From NCBI GenBank assembly GCA_965214335.1, contig CBDCBO010000005.1, forward strand, positions 1,116,001 to 1,180,000: 64,000 bases of DNA. Direction: 5' to 3'. The notes beneath the pieces are model-generated. The model was not told the DNA's origin, ran no database searches, and worked only from the letters and a program-made list of their open reading frames with translations. Shown here piece by piece: positions 1 to 8,353 of the stretch. The first letter of the stretch is position 1. Every line of letters starts with the position of its first letter. This stretch comes from Velthaea sp965214335. Lineage in GTDB: Bacteria; Vulcanimicrobiota; Vulcanimicrobiia; Vulcanimicrobiales; Vulcanimicrobiaceae. A program made the translations under genes and the position numbers.

Positions 1-1
1 G

Positions 2-445
2 CTGTATAAGGCCGTTCGCGACTTCAAAGCGGACAAGTTGTCGAGTTTTCGCGCTTTTGCCGAGTTGTGTATCACCCGTCAGATCATCACCGCGATCAAA
101 ACCGCGACCCGCCAGAAGCACATCCCGCTCAATCAATATATCTCGCTCAATAAGCCGATTTATGATGAGGATAGCGAGCGGACGCTGCTCGATGTAATGC
201 CGTCGCAGAAGACTTCTGATCCCGAAGAACTCGTGATCAATCAGGAAGTCTCCGAAGACATCAAAGAGCGAATTCAAGAGAACCTCTCGGATCTCGAATC
301 GCAGGTATTGTTATCCTATCTTGAAGGCAAGAGCTATCAAGAGATGGCGCGTGATTTGAACCGCCACGTGAAATCGATCGACAATGCGCTGCAGCGCGTC
401 AAACGCAAGATCGAGAAGAATCTATCGGAGATCGAACTGCCCTAG
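2..445 (+). CDS. sigH: RNA polymerase sigma factor SigH (5' end outside window)
   Basis: This is the C-terminal part of a sigma-70 family factor of the SigH (sigma-30) type, which directs RNA polymerase to a subset of promoters. The frame is open from base 2, so the true start lies upstream. The first visible residues (LYKAVRDFKADKL, then FRAFAELCITRQIITAIK) are the conserved region 2 of SigH, with RQIITAIKTATRQKHIPLN as the highly conserved tail of region 2.4. After an acidic linker, residues near the C-terminus (LEGKSYQEMARDLNRHVKSI) form the region 4.2 helix-turn-helix that reads the -35 element. In Firmicutes sigH sits upstream of rpmG-secE-nusG, and the same set recurs downstream here, which supports the assignment. 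SigH homologues occur in non-sporulating phyla, so it does not prove sporulation. Confidence 0.9.
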   Translation: MYKAVRDFKADKLSSFRAFAELCITRQIITAIKTATRQKHIPLNQYISLNKPIYDEDSERTLLDVMPSQKTSDPEELVINQEVSEDIKERIQENLSDLESQVLLSYLEGKSYQEMARDLNRHVKSIDNALQRVKRKIEKNLSEIELP

Positions 446-499
446 CCGCCCGTTCGCGGCAATGTTCCCGGCTCCGCGTCAAGCTGCGCGGCGCCGGCC

Positions 500-880
500 T
501 TAGGCTGGCGTTGCGCTCGGGCGATCGGCATCGGCCGGGCTAAGCGCATCAACGATGGCATCGTAGAGCGCTTCCCGTCCGTCAAGGGCATCGACGACGA
601 TGCAGCGAGCCTGTTTTTCGGGATCGCCGAGCGGATCGAGTAAGACGGTCAAACCGCCGCGAGCGCACACGTCGAGGCAGCTCGATGTGACCACGCGAAT
701 CGGGCCCCAGCGGCCTTCAGCTCGCAGGCGGTCTTTCAGATACCCTTTGACGTTGCTCAGACGTTCGTCACCGGCGCGCTCGGGAAAGTCCTCAACAAAT
801 CGCTCTTTGGTACACTTTTCGCAAATAACGGCGACGCCGCCGCGCTGCCACATCGGTTTTGCATCGAGTATCGGCTTCAT
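500..880 (-). CDS. Thioredoxin-like [2Fe-2S] ferredoxin family protein
   Basis: A small 126-residue protein resembling thioredoxin-fold [2Fe-2S] ferredoxins (COG3411 type). Cysteines in ICEKC (residues 20 and 23) and the later CLDVCARGG motif (residues 68 and 72) are the likely cluster ligands; the C-x3-C-x-x-G-G element is typical of this family. A short charged C-terminal tail follows. The open frame runs much further upstream through three tRNA genes, but the ATG at 880 gives a protein of normal family length and the upstream residues look like tRNA translated in frame, so that start is chosen. It faces sigH tail to tail. The electron-transfer partner is unknown. Confidence 0.7.
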   Translation of the reverse strand: MKPILDAKPMWQRGGVAVICEKCTKERFVEDFPERAGDERLSNVKGYLKDRLRAEGRWGPIRVVTSSCLDVCARGGLTVLLDPLGDPEKQARCIVVDALDGREALYDAIVDALSPADADRPSATPA

Positions 881-921
881 CGAAGCAGATAACGCCCCGG
901 ACCGACGGAGCGTTGCGGATG

Positions 922-994
922 AGCCGGCGGTCGGACTCGAACCGACGATTGCCGCTTTACAAAAGCGGTGCAGTTGCCGCTGTGCCACGCCGGC
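922..994 (-). tRNA. tRNA-Thr(UGU)
   Basis: A complete cloverleaf can be folded: acceptor stem GCCGGCG/CGCCGGC, anticodon stem CCGCT/AGCGG around loop TTTGTAA (anticodon UGU) and T-arm with GGTTCGAGTCC. The terminal CCA is not encoded. It reads opposite to the tRNA-Tyr and tRNA-Gly that follow, although the usual cluster has Thr(UGU), Tyr and Gly on one strand. Confidence 0.93.
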
Positions 995-1119
995 GTGTCT
1001 ATTCCGCTTCGCGCGCGGGCTTGCTGTTTCCGGCCGCCGCGTTCCGGAATCGGGCGCTTTGGTTCGGTGCAACGAGGAGCCGGTCCGACGCTCACCGTAA
1101 TCGGACGAGTCGCCATCGT

Positions 1120-1207
1120 GGGTAGGTGGTCGAGTGGTTAAAGGCACCAGACTGTAAATCTGGCCCGCTAACGCGGTACGTTGGTTCAAATCCAACCCTG
1201 CCCACCA
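1120..1207 (+). tRNA. tRNA-Tyr(GUA)
   Basis: A class II tRNA with long variable arm: acceptor GGGTAGG/CCTGCCC, anticodon stem CCAGA/TCTGG around loop CTGTAAA (GUA), variable arm CCCGCTAACGCGG, T-arm with GGTTCAAATCC. CCA is encoded at 1205-1207. It lies 36 bp before tRNA-Gly and is probably co-transcribed with it. Confidence 0.95.
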
Positions 1208-1243
1208 CGATGGCGAATGGACTGGTGCCTTCCGAAACTTGCC

Positions 1244-1317
1244 GCGGGCGTTGCATAATGGTAATGCCCTTGCCTTCCAAGCAAGAGTTGCGGGTTCGAT
1301 TCCCGCCGCCCGCTCCA
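1244..1317 (+). tRNA. tRNA-Gly(UCC)
   Basis: Acceptor GCGGGCG/CGCCCGC, anticodon loop CTTCCAA (UCC), T-arm with GGGTTCGATTCCC, and CCA encoded at 1315-1317. An intrinsic terminator follows within ten bases. The decayed AbiE genes begin about 60 bp beyond, so its 3' end is a plausible former integration point. Confidence 0.95.
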
Positions 1318-1322
1318 ACGAA

Positions 1323-1349
1323 AAGTCCGTGTATACGGGCTTTCTTCTT
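1323..1349 (+). terminator. Intrinsic terminator after tRNA-Tyr/tRNA-Gly
   Basis: An 8-bp hairpin (AAGTCCGT, loop GTAT, ACGGGCTT, one G-U pair) followed by the T-rich tail TCTTCTT. It directly follows tRNA-Gly on the same strand. Confidence 0.75.
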
Positions 1350-1376
1350 GTCCGGCTCGGTGGGCTTGGGGGCTCG

Positions 1377-1490
1377 TCAGGACTGTTTGTAGCCTATTTG
1401 TAGACTAATTCTTCTGATTCCGGTGTAGCCTGTTTTCTGGTTTCGATCGACGATCGCGCGATCGAACGCCTCGGCCGTACGATAGCGCAC
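1377..1490 (-). pseudogene. AbiEii-like toxin, N-terminal remnant
   Basis: A short open frame from a GTG at 1490 starts VRYRTAEAFDRAIVDR and ends at a stop after about 37 residues. AbiEii/AbiGii nucleotidyltransferase toxins typically begin with a tyrosine followed by an A-x-A-F-x-x-A-x-x-D/E-R pattern, which this matches. The rest of the toxin, including the nucleotidyltransferase core, is absent; the frame ends about 60 bp from the tRNA-Gly 3' end. Its position directly downstream of the antitoxin remnant on the same strand is the usual AbiE order. The match is by motif only. Confidence 0.45.
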
Positions 1491-1512
1491 GCTTATGATG
1501 CCGTGCGTGCAT

Positions 1513-2005
1513 CTATGCATGCAGCCTTAACCGCGTCGAGAAACCAGGCGCGTCGATCGCGTGTGAGGTGCGAACGCTCGACTCCGGCGACGAACTCGGC
1601 CCGCGTTGCAAGAACGCGCTCGAGGCTTCGGCAATTCCTCGTTCGATTTGGTCGAGGCGGCCGGTTGATTGTGTCACGTCGACCAGTGAACGCGCGGGCG
1701 TCTTCACGCGCACGCCGAGCCTGACGTTATCTCCGCGTTGAGCAGCGGCGTCGCGGTCGTGTGAAATTTGAGCGGCGCCGGCGGGCGGCGCGATCGACGG
1801 TCAGGTTGTGAAGCCGCAGCGCGGTTAGGTGAGAGGCGACGGCTCCCGGTCCAGCGATGAGCGTAGCGTCGACTGTGGACTCGTGCTCCGCCGGGGTGTC
1901 AAACCGGTAAATGCCGCGATCGAAGACGTTGCGGAGCAGAGTGCCGTTCCGGACGTACCGACGCAGCAGGCTCCGACTGATGCCGTGCTGTGCCGCATCA
2001 GCCGC
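1513..2005 (-). pseudogene. AbiEi-like antitoxin, frameshifted remnant
   Basis: Several consecutive pieces of an AbiEi-type antitoxin can be read on the minus strand, but in different frames. First comes a winged-helix piece (HGISRSLLRRYVRNGTLL, then GIYRF). Next is AGPGAVASHLTALRLHNL, the family's conserved G-P-x-A-x-x-S-H-x-x-A-x-x-L-H segment. A shifted piece contains FHTTATPLL, and finally VKTPARSLVDV followed by QIERGIAEA, the conserved T-P-A-R-T-L-x-D block. Order and spacing fit the family, while the frame changes show decay. A TAG sits just before the first piece, so the N-terminal end is also damaged. No database search was possible. Confidence 0.55.
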
Positions 2006-2381
2006 CTATCCATCCGCACCTCAAACGTGAACCTTAGATCAAGCCGGCCGATAGATTTTTGTCGAGCGGTATTTTCACTCGCCGCCTACATCGAGACCGG
2101 GTCGCCGCCCGGTTTCGGCGCACGTTCGCCTGCCGATGCGCTTCAATCGCAAATGCCTCTCGTCTTGCTCGGCTAGTCGTCGACGATTTCGTCGATCGTT
2201 CGACCGTCGGCGAGATGCTAATTTCGGGAATGCGCATTTCGCTCGTCGCTAAAGCTGCGAAGCGGCGTACTCGTAGCTCGGCGTTTGGTCACGCGGCGAG
2301 GCGTGGCGCCGGGAGAGGTGGCCGCCAGGCGTTAGCCGGATGTAATTGTTCTCGCATATTCCGGTTATACCAGATGTGGGC
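2006..2381. other. Gene-poor stretch without recognisable product
   Basis: About 380 bp between the antitoxin remnant and the antiporter. Open frames on both strands give arginine-rich translations with no motif I recognise. It may hold the decayed 5' flank of the AbiE locus and the antiporter promoter, but I see no convincing promoter or hairpin. Confidence 0.4.
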
Positions 2382-3980
2382 ATGGGAGTCGCGCCTGTCG
2401 TGTCGGAACCGAATTCGCAAATCGGCGTCTTGATCGCATTACTGATGTGCGCGATCCCGATCGTGGCGTTAGCGAAGCGGGCCAACGTCTCGTACCCAAT
2501 CGTGTTGGTGGTGGGTGGCCTCGCGCTCGGGTTCGTTCCCGGCTTGCCCAAAGTGCGGCTCGATCCGAATGTGGTGCTGTTGATCTTCCTTCCGCCCTTA
2601 TTGTACTGGCAAGCGATCGTGGCGCCGACCGAAGTGATGGTGCAAAATGCCGGACAGATCGGCGTACTGGCGATCGGACTCGTAGTCGCGACGACGGTCG
2701 CCGTTGCGTTCGTCGCCCATGCGATTATCCCGCATCTGCCGTGGGCGGTGGCATTCGTGCTCGGGGCAATCGTTTCGCCGACCGATGAGTTGGCGGCCGT
2801 GCCGATCTTGGAACACTTTCGGCTTCCGCGTCATATCGTCGCGATTCTCGGCGGCGAAAGTCTGCTCAACGACGCGACGGCACTCGTCATCTACGCCGTT
2901 GCCGTTTCGGCTACGGTCAGCGGAGTGTTTCACGCCGGTCCGACGCTGATCCAATTCGGTATTACCGTTTTGGGCTCGATCGCGATCGGCTTCATCGCCG
3001 GGCGCATCGCCGTCGAGCTTTGGCGGCGCATCAAAGACACCCAGTTGCAAAGCGTTATTTCGGTAACTCTGGCGTATCTGGCGTACTTTCCGGCGGTGCA
3101 CTTCGGGGTTTCGGGCGTACTGGCCGTCGTCGTCGCCGGCAGTTACGCCAACCACTTTACTCCGCGAGTGATGACCGGAGCAACCCGAACGCAAGTCGTC
3201 GGCTTTTGGAATACGCTGGTCTTTGTCGCCAACGCGGTGCTGTTTTTGGTGGTCGGCCTGCAGCTGCACGATATTGCTGCAGCGGCGTTCGCGCGTGAGT
3301 CGTGGCAGCTGGTCACCGGCTATGCCGTCATCGTCAACCTCGTGCTCATCGTCGTTCGGCTGGCCTTAGTCGTGCTCGCTGAATTCGCGCCGACTGCCGC
3401 ACCGGCCGATCATGCGGCTCCGAATTGGAAGAACGCTTTGATCGTTGCCTGGTCCGGCTTGCGAGGTGCGGTCTCACTTGCCGCCGCGCTTGCAATTCCG
3501 TTGTTGCTGCCCAACGGCGCCGCGTTTCCGCATCGGGATCTCATCGTCTTCATTACCTTCAGTGTTATTCTGGTCACGCTCGTGGGCGGCGGACTCACGT
3601 TACCGCTGATCGTGCGATGGCTGCGCGTACCGATCGGCAACGAAGAGCGTGACGAGATCCGCCAAGCACTGATACGCAGTTATGATGCGGCTCTTCGTCG
3701 CGTTGTGGACTTAGAAGAACAAGGACGGCTCGATCCGGTGCCGGCGCAAGTGTTTCGGCAACAATTCGAGCATCGCCGCGAAGCCTTAACCGAAAGTGGC
3801 GACGACGGGCATGCAGAACACCTGCGGCACGCCGACGCGGAACGCGAGATCACCGCAGCTCAACGAGAAGCGGTTATCGACATGCGCGACCGGGGTGACA
3901 TCGACAACGTCGTCATGCGGCGCGTACTGGCCACGCTCGACCTGGCAGCTTCACGGTTAGCACATGGCGCGGGCGAGTGA
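2382..3980 (+). CDS. Na+/H+ antiporter, CPA1 family
   Basis: A polytopic inner-membrane antiporter of about 532 residues that probably exchanges Na+ (or K+) for H+. Signature elements appear in order: an early amphipathic motif LIFLPPLLYW, SPTDELAAVPILE (the conserved S-P-T-D segment), GGESLLNDATALV (ion-binding region of CPA1 exchangers) and WSGLRGAVSLAAALA late in the membrane domain. A hydrophilic C-terminal tail of about 110 residues, rich in E, R and D, follows as in bacterial NhaP/YjcE-like proteins. The ATG at 2382 places the first membrane helix where the family has it; an in-frame TTG at 2346 and GTG at 2376 are alternatives. No operon partner. Confidence 0.88.
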   Translation: MGVAPVVSEPNSQIGVLIALLMCAIPIVALAKRANVSYPIVLVVGGLALGFVPGLPKVRLDPNVVLLIFLPPLLYWQAIVAPTEVMVQNAGQIGVLAIGLVVATTVAVAFVAHAIIPHLPWAVAFVLGAIVSPTDELAAVPILEHFRLPRHIVAILGGESLLNDATALVIYAVAVSATVSGVFHAGPTLIQFGITVLGSIAIGFIAGRIAVELWRRIKDTQLQSVISVTLAYLAYFPAVHFGVSGVLAVVVAGSYANHFTPRVMTGATRTQVVGFWNTLVFVANAVLFLVVGLQLHDIAAAAFARESWQLVTGYAVIVNLVLIVVRLALVVLAEFAPTAAPADHAAPNWKNALIVAWSGLRGAVSLAAALAIPLLLPNGAAFPHRDLIVFITFSVILVTLVGGGLTLPLIVRWLRVPIGNEERDEIRQALIRSYDAALRRVVDLEEQGRLDPVPAQVFRQQFEHRREALTESGDDGHAEHLRHADAEREITAAQREAVIDMRDRGDIDNVVMRRVLATLDLAASRLAHGAGE

Positions 3981-4059
3981 TTGTAAACGAATTCGACACA
4001 TCTATCGCCTGGTTTCCAGCGGACCTACAGTGGCGGATCGGACGGACACGGAACGGTAT

Positions 4060-4539
4060 ATGCTTTGGGCTCGGGCGCACGCGCGTGCCGAAAGCGTTCA
4101 TCGAATGTCGCGGGCGGCGCCGACGGGGCCGGACCGGTCGCCGACTCGCACGCACCAGTCCGGCTCCACAAAGACGATCCTCTACCGTTTTGGGGATGCT
4201 ACCGATGGTGTCGATCCAACCGGCAGTCTGGTTGTCAATTGCGGCGGCGACCTGTTCGGTACGACCACGGCAACCTATGAGGAACGACGCCGCTGGGTGG
4301 AACTTGGAACGTCGCGCCGTTCTACAGCCGCGCAAACAGGTACGAACTGGGCCCGATCAACGCGACGTGCACCGAATCAATCGTGGTTGATTCCCAGGGG
4401 GCAACGGTCCCTACATACCACGGGCGAGCCTGACGGGTGCATTCTAGGACCTAATTGCAACCCCGGCCGGCGGCGGCGTTGCGCCGGTGTGCGCTACGGC
4501 TGCGGCACGATCTTCGCGTTGCTACCCGCAGCCAGTTGA
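4060..4539 (+). pseudogene. Decayed GloVer-type tandem-repeat protein
   Basis: Fragments of the GloVer repeat (choice-of-anchor tandem repeat family, TIGR03803) can be read in two plus-strand frames. Around 4095-4140 one frame gives GGADGAGPVA. Around 4174-4270 another gives TILYRFGDATDGVDPTGSL followed by GGDLFGTT. Near 4500-4536 it gives YGCGTIFALLPA. These match the L-Y-x-F...D-G-x-x-P...L-Y-G-T-T...G-T-V-F-x-L-x-P cycle of the family. Intact members are several hundred residues with a signal peptide; here only scattered units remain and the frame changes, so the gene is dead or a fragment. Confidence 0.5.
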
Positions 4540-4686
4540 CGCCGCGAGGCGCGCCGTTTGGCCGTCGGCGGCTCTGCCGTCGGAACCTTAACGCTGCGCG
4601 CCAAGGCCGGCTCGGCAGGTATGTTCGTCGCCCGAAGCGGATGTTTCAACGCTGGGCGAACGTATAAACGAGCCCGCTCGCGTCGC

Positions 4687-4761
4687 GCTGCCGTAGCTTA
4701 GCGGTAAAGCACCGCATTGGTAATGCGGAGACCATGGGTTCAATCCCCATCGGCAGCTCCA
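4687..4761 (+). tRNA. tRNA-Thr(GGU)
   Basis: Acceptor GCTGCCG/CGGCAGC, anticodon stem CGCAT/ATGCG with GGU anticodon, T-arm with GGGTTCAATCCCC, and CCA encoded at 4759-4761. A TATAAA hexamer at 4663-4668 could be its -10 box, but no well-placed -35 is seen. In the usual cluster this tRNA directly precedes tufB; here fumarylacetoacetase follows. Confidence 0.95.
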
Positions 4762-4879
4762 TCTCACCCGGGATGGTCGACGACACCTGCGCGGCCGATT
4801 GCGTCGCCTGTGCCGTGCGGAGCAGGACGACGCGCGGCAAAGCACGATGAATCGACCTCGTGTGCACGAGTACTGCGCG

Positions 4880-6115
4880 ATGACGAGTTGGATACCAACC
4901 GTCGCCGGCTCCGATTTTGATGTAGATAATTTACCGCTGGGTGTTTTTTCGCCGCTATCGGAGGCGCCGCGACCCGGAGTCGCGTTGGGCGATTTCGTTG
5001 TCGATCTCAGCTCGCTGTTCGATGCGGAACTCATCGATGAAGCAACGCTGAGCGGTGCTCGCGTACTCAACGCGTTTCTGGCTCGCGGCCGGCCGCATCA
5101 CGCGGCATTGCGCGCACGGCTGCAGCATCTCTTCGGTGAACGCGCCACGCCGCACGAGCGGATCCTCGTCGAAAGCGCGCTCGTGCCGCGGACCGAAATC
5201 ACGCTGCACGTTCCCGTCGACGTCGGTGATTATGTCGATTTCTATTCGTCGATCGAACACGCGACCAACGTGGGCAAACTGTTCCGCCCAAACGAGCCGT
5301 TGGCCGAAAATTACCGCCACGTGCCGAACGGCTATCACGGCCGCTCGAGTTCGATCGTCATGGACGGTACGCTTATCGCCCGACCGCTCGGTCAGCGTAA
5401 AGCGGCCGGCGCAGCAGCACCGCAATTTGGACCGACGGAAAAGCTCGATTTCGAACTCGAGCTGGCGTGTGTCGCGGCGACCGCTAATGCCAACGGTGTG
5501 CCCATTCCAATCGAGCAGGTGCGCGAGCATATCTATGGCTACCTGCTCCTCAACGATTGGAGTGCGCGCGACATTCAGGCCTGGGAAACGGTGCCGCTCG
5601 GACCATTCCTTGGCAAGTCGTTCGCCACATCGATATCCGGCTGGATCGTATCACTCGATGCGCTCGAACCGTTCCGCGTCGACAATCGCGAGCTCGATCC
5701 GCTGCCGCTCGCGCATTTGCGCACCGACGAGCGTTGGGCGTACGACATCGAGCTCGAGGTGTTGATCGAGTCGCAGCAGATGCGCGCGCAGCGGCTCGCG
5801 CCGGTACCGATCGTCCAGACAAATTTCCGTACTATGTATTGGCATATCGCACAACAGCTCGCGCACCTAACGTCGAACGGGTCGCGGATTCGGCCGGGCG
5901 ATTTGTTCGGCAGTGGAACGGTCTCGGGAACGGAACCCGGCAGCGCGGGGTGTTTGCTCGAAGCAACCCGCGGCGGCGCCGATGCATTCGGCCTGCCCAG
6001 TGGCGAGGAGCGGACCTTTCTGCTCGACGGAGACACCGTCATCATGCGCGGCCGTGCCGTCGCCGGAACGCGGCGGGTTGGTTTCGGCGAGGTGCGGGGT
6101 ATGGTCGTTGGGTGA
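4880..6115 (+). CDS. fahA: Fumarylacetoacetase
   Basis: This enzyme hydrolyses 4-fumarylacetoacetate to fumarate and acetoacetate, the last step of tyrosine and homogentisate degradation, in the cytoplasm. The N-terminus MTSWIPTVAGSDFDVDNLP is the small N-terminal domain of the family. The catalytic domain shows DFYSSIEHATNVGKLFRP (catalytic His), LDFELELACV (metal-binding acidic residues) and LLNDWSARDIQAWE (metal-binding Asp). At 411 residues it is of family length (about 420). The ATG at 4880 is chosen because it starts exactly at the conserved N-terminus; the open frame runs further upstream without homology. The stop overlaps the next gene's GTG (GTGA), so the two are translationally coupled. 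No other tyrosine-degradation gene is in the window. Confidence 0.93.
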   Translation: MTSWIPTVAGSDFDVDNLPLGVFSPLSEAPRPGVALGDFVVDLSSLFDAELIDEATLSGARVLNAFLARGRPHHAALRARLQHLFGERATPHERILVESALVPRTEITLHVPVDVGDYVDFYSSIEHATNVGKLFRPNEPLAENYRHVPNGYHGRSSSIVMDGTLIARPLGQRKAAGAAAPQFGPTEKLDFELELACVAATANANGVPIPIEQVREHIYGYLLLNDWSARDIQAWETVPLGPFLGKSFATSISGWIVSLDALEPFRVDNRELDPLPLAHLRTDERWAYDIELEVLIESQQMRAQRLAPVPIVQTNFRTMYWHIAQQLAHLTSNGSRIRPGDLFGSGTVSGTEPGSAGCLLEATRGGADAFGLPSGEERTFLLDGDTVIMRGRAVAGTRRVGFGEVRGMVVG

Positions 6116-6702
6116 GCGATCCGCGCGCATTGCCCTTCGTTTGGGGCGCGACTCCGGCGGAGCGCGCCGCGTCATACGCCTGCGATCGTTTTTATCCGGG
6201 CGCTGCTCACGAGTTCTTTCGCGCGGTCGACGTTGAGGCACCGGCGGGCGTAACGTATCGCTGGCTCCATCAACTTCGGATCGCTCCGTATTCGTACGAT
6301 TGGGCTGACAATTTTTTGATACCGAGCCCACCCGACTTGACGCCGCGTGCCGACCGGATCGCGGTCGGCCAGCGCATGATGCACGTCTTTAGCATCGTCG
6401 CGGCGGAGCCGGGCCGGACCCTAACCTTAGGCCCACGCTCGCGGTTCGCTGCGGCACTGTTGGGTACGTTGTACGGCACCTACGTGGTGACGCGTCGCGG
6501 TCCTGATGCTTCGCGTTTAATGGTAAAAGTAAACGCCCAATACCCGCGTGGGCTCTACGGCCGGCTCATTAATGGGTGTATGCCCTGGTTGGATTTCATT
6601 ATGATGCGCCGCCAATTGCTGCGCCTCAAGATGTTCGCGGAACGCACGGCGCGCCAGCCGATTGCGGCCGCGATCGACCGGCAGTATGGCCCGCGGAGCT
6701 GA
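6112..6702 (+). CDS. SRPBCC-like (START-type) protein
   Basis: A 196-residue cytoplasmic protein starting at a GTG that overlaps the fahA stop codon. Its middle part contains YRWLHQLRIAPYSYDWADN followed by a Pro-rich turn, then a G-Q-R-x-M motif and alternating hydrophobic strands. This resembles SRPBCC-fold proteins with the W-L-x-Q-L-R-x-A-P-Y-S-Y-D pattern, usually annotated as polyketide-cyclase-like. These bind hydrophobic ligands, but no substrate can be named. Co-translation with fahA suggests expression together, not necessarily a shared pathway. No signal peptide or membrane segment is evident. Confidence 0.6.
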   Translation: MSDPRALPFVWGATPAERAASYACDRFYPGAAHEFFRAVDVEAPAGVTYRWLHQLRIAPYSYDWADNFLIPSPPDLTPRADRIAVGQRMMHVFSIVAAEPGRTLTLGPRSRFAAALLGTLYGTYVVTRRGPDASRLMVKVNAQYPRGLYGRLINGCMPWLDFIMMRRQLLRLKMFAERTARQPIAAAIDRQYGPRS

Positions 6703-6704
6703 CG

Positions 6705-8222
6705 TTAGATCGGGTCGTGGAATCCGTTTGCGATCATTGCTTCGCTTTGACGGCGCGCCTCACGATAAATGTCCGCCTCGGCGGGCGCGGCATGCACGAG
6801 CTTCTCGAGCTCCTCGTCGAAGAACGTACCGACGTCGGTCGTCGAATGCATACCGTGCCGGATGCGCTGAGTGATCATCAAGCGATAGATCCGATCGGTC
6901 GCAAGATCTTCCATGTAGCCGTCGAGCAGCGATGCGCCGCGACCGCTTAGGTAGCCGTGCCGGTACCGTATGACGGTTTTCACCGCGGCCCGTGTGCCGT
7001 CGATCGAGCGTGTGCCGACGCCGGCGATCGACGGTCGCAATTCAGGTTCTTTGTCGGCTCCCGGCTTGCGCGCCCCGAGCGCATTGGGCTTGGGAAACTG
7101 CGCGACGGCGATATCGTTCTGATCGGGATGACCGGTCCACGCGCCATCGAAGAAACAGGCCGCTTCGTTCTGCTTATCTTGCTTGAGCGCAGCCAGAGCG
7201 CGGGCGTTGATCTCCGCATTGGTGCGGTCGGGAAACAATGCGGTCATGCCGCCGACCGCCAGCAAGCCGTGGGCATGACACACTTCGGGAATGCGCTCGC
7301 GTAGCGCCTGAAAGAACGGCACGTTGAAAGGGATCGTGTTGCGGTCCGGCAGCACCCAGGCCGCATCGTTGAGGTTGTAATGAATGAGGCTGGCCATGTA
7401 ATCCCAGCGCCCGAGGTTGAGCCCGATAAGATAGTCACGTAAAATGTAGGCGAATTCTTCAATCTCGTACGCGAAATTATGCGCTTCGACGAGCGCCATG
7501 CAGACGATTGCATCGGACGCGACTCCTTTGGCAGCCGTGACGGCGGCGAAGACGTCACGCCACCACTCCGCTTCCTCGGCCGTTTCCGATTTCGGTATAT
7601 AGATCGGCAGCGGATGCGCCAAGCGCTTAAAGTCGAGCTTGTAGGCTAGCAACGCTACGTCGAACAACGCCGCTGAAGTAAGCTCCTCGTAAATGCCCGC
7701 CTGCCCGAGATGTAGGCCGCGCACGCGCGTCCATAGCACCACCGGGCCTGGCTCAATCGTGACGATTGCGCCGTTGCGTTTCGCATCGACGTAGCTGAGT
7801 TCTCCGTAATACGCCGCAACAGCGTTGTCGATACCGCGCAGGGTCAAGCTAAATTCATTGGCCATCGAATCTTCGAGATCGATCATCACGGCAGGCGAAC
7901 CCGAATTGAGCATTTTTACAATGAGCTCATGATCGTCGGCCGGTCCGGTCATCTGGTTACGCTGGTCGGCGGCCCAGTCGGGAACGGCGACCCGCCAATG
8001 GGTACCGGCGACCGACGCGGGCCGGTAGTTCGGCAATTGCCCCGCATGCGCGGCGGCCATAAGTCGCCGGCGCTCCACGAGCGCGGCTTGCTGCCGGGCG
8101 GTGAACGCCGCGTGTAGCGGCCGATAAAATTCCGCAAAACCGGCGGGCAGGTCGCGCTCGACCGAAAAGCCGGCCGGCGCGGTACTGTATGGCGGTATGT
8201 GACGTAACGTTGTCGGCTGCAT
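6705..8222 (-). CDS. aceB: Malate synthase
   Basis: Condenses glyoxylate with acetyl-CoA to malate in the glyoxylate bypass. At 505 residues it matches the short A-type enzyme (about 530). The protein shows QMTGPADDHELIVKMLNSG followed by PAVMIDLEDSMAN (N-terminal part of the TIM barrel), VEAHNFAYEIEEFAYIL, LGLNLGRWDY-like GLNLGRWDYMASLIHYN (active-site residues that hold glyoxylate and Mg2+), and DGAWTGHPDQNDIA near the C-terminal plug, carrying the expected catalytic Asp. The ATG at 8222 starts before TTLRHIPP; the frame upstream is antisense to tRNA-Arg. Isocitrate lyase is not in the window. It ends only two bases from the convergent SRPBCC-like gene. Confidence 0.92.
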   Translation of the reverse strand: MQPTTLRHIPPYSTAPAGFSVERDLPAGFAEFYRPLHAAFTARQQAALVERRRLMAAAHAGQLPNYRPASVAGTHWRVAVPDWAADQRNQMTGPADDHELIVKMLNSGSPAVMIDLEDSMANEFSLTLRGIDNAVAAYYGELSYVDAKRNGAIVTIEPGPVVLWTRVRGLHLGQAGIYEELTSAALFDVALLAYKLDFKRLAHPLPIYIPKSETAEEAEWWRDVFAAVTAAKGVASDAIVCMALVEAHNFAYEIEEFAYILRDYLIGLNLGRWDYMASLIHYNLNDAAWVLPDRNTIPFNVPFFQALRERIPEVCHAHGLLAVGGMTALFPDRTNAEINARALAALKQDKQNEAACFFDGAWTGHPDQNDIAVAQFPKPNALGARKPGADKEPELRPSIAGVGTRSIDGTRAAVKTVIRYRHGYLSGRGASLLDGYMEDLATDRIYRLMITQRIRHGMHSTTDVGTFFDEELEKLVHAAPAEADIYREARRQSEAMIANGFHDPI

Positions 8223-8276
8223 GGAAGAAAGTTTACAACGGGGAAGCCTCCCGACGTACCCGAATTGTAGCAGTGC

Positions 8277-8353
8277 GCGCCCGTAGCTCAATTGGATAGA
8301 GCAAGGCACTCCTAAGGCCGAGGTTGCTGGTTCAATTCCAGTCGGGCGCACCA
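8277..8353 (+). tRNA. tRNA-Arg(CCU)
   Basis: Acceptor GCGCCCG/CGGGCGC, D-arm GCTC...GAGC, T-arm with GGTTCAATTCC, encoded CCA at 8351-8353. The anticodon loop CTCCTAA gives CCU. The anticodon stem AGGCA/GGCCG pairs only at its three middle positions, with A-G mismatches at both ends (27-43 and 31-39), which is unusual for a functional tRNA. Confidence 0.85.

Noticed and set aside
500..1318. A 272-residue protein covering the ferredoxin gene and the tRNAs
   Set aside because: The upstream half is antisense to tRNA-Tyr/tRNA-Gly and contains tRNA-Thr(UGU); typical tRNA-derived peptides appear, so only the part from ATG 880 is coding.
4799..4879. N-terminal extension of fumarylacetoacetase
   Set aside because: The 27 extra codons lack similarity to the family, which begins precisely at the ATG 4880 segment.
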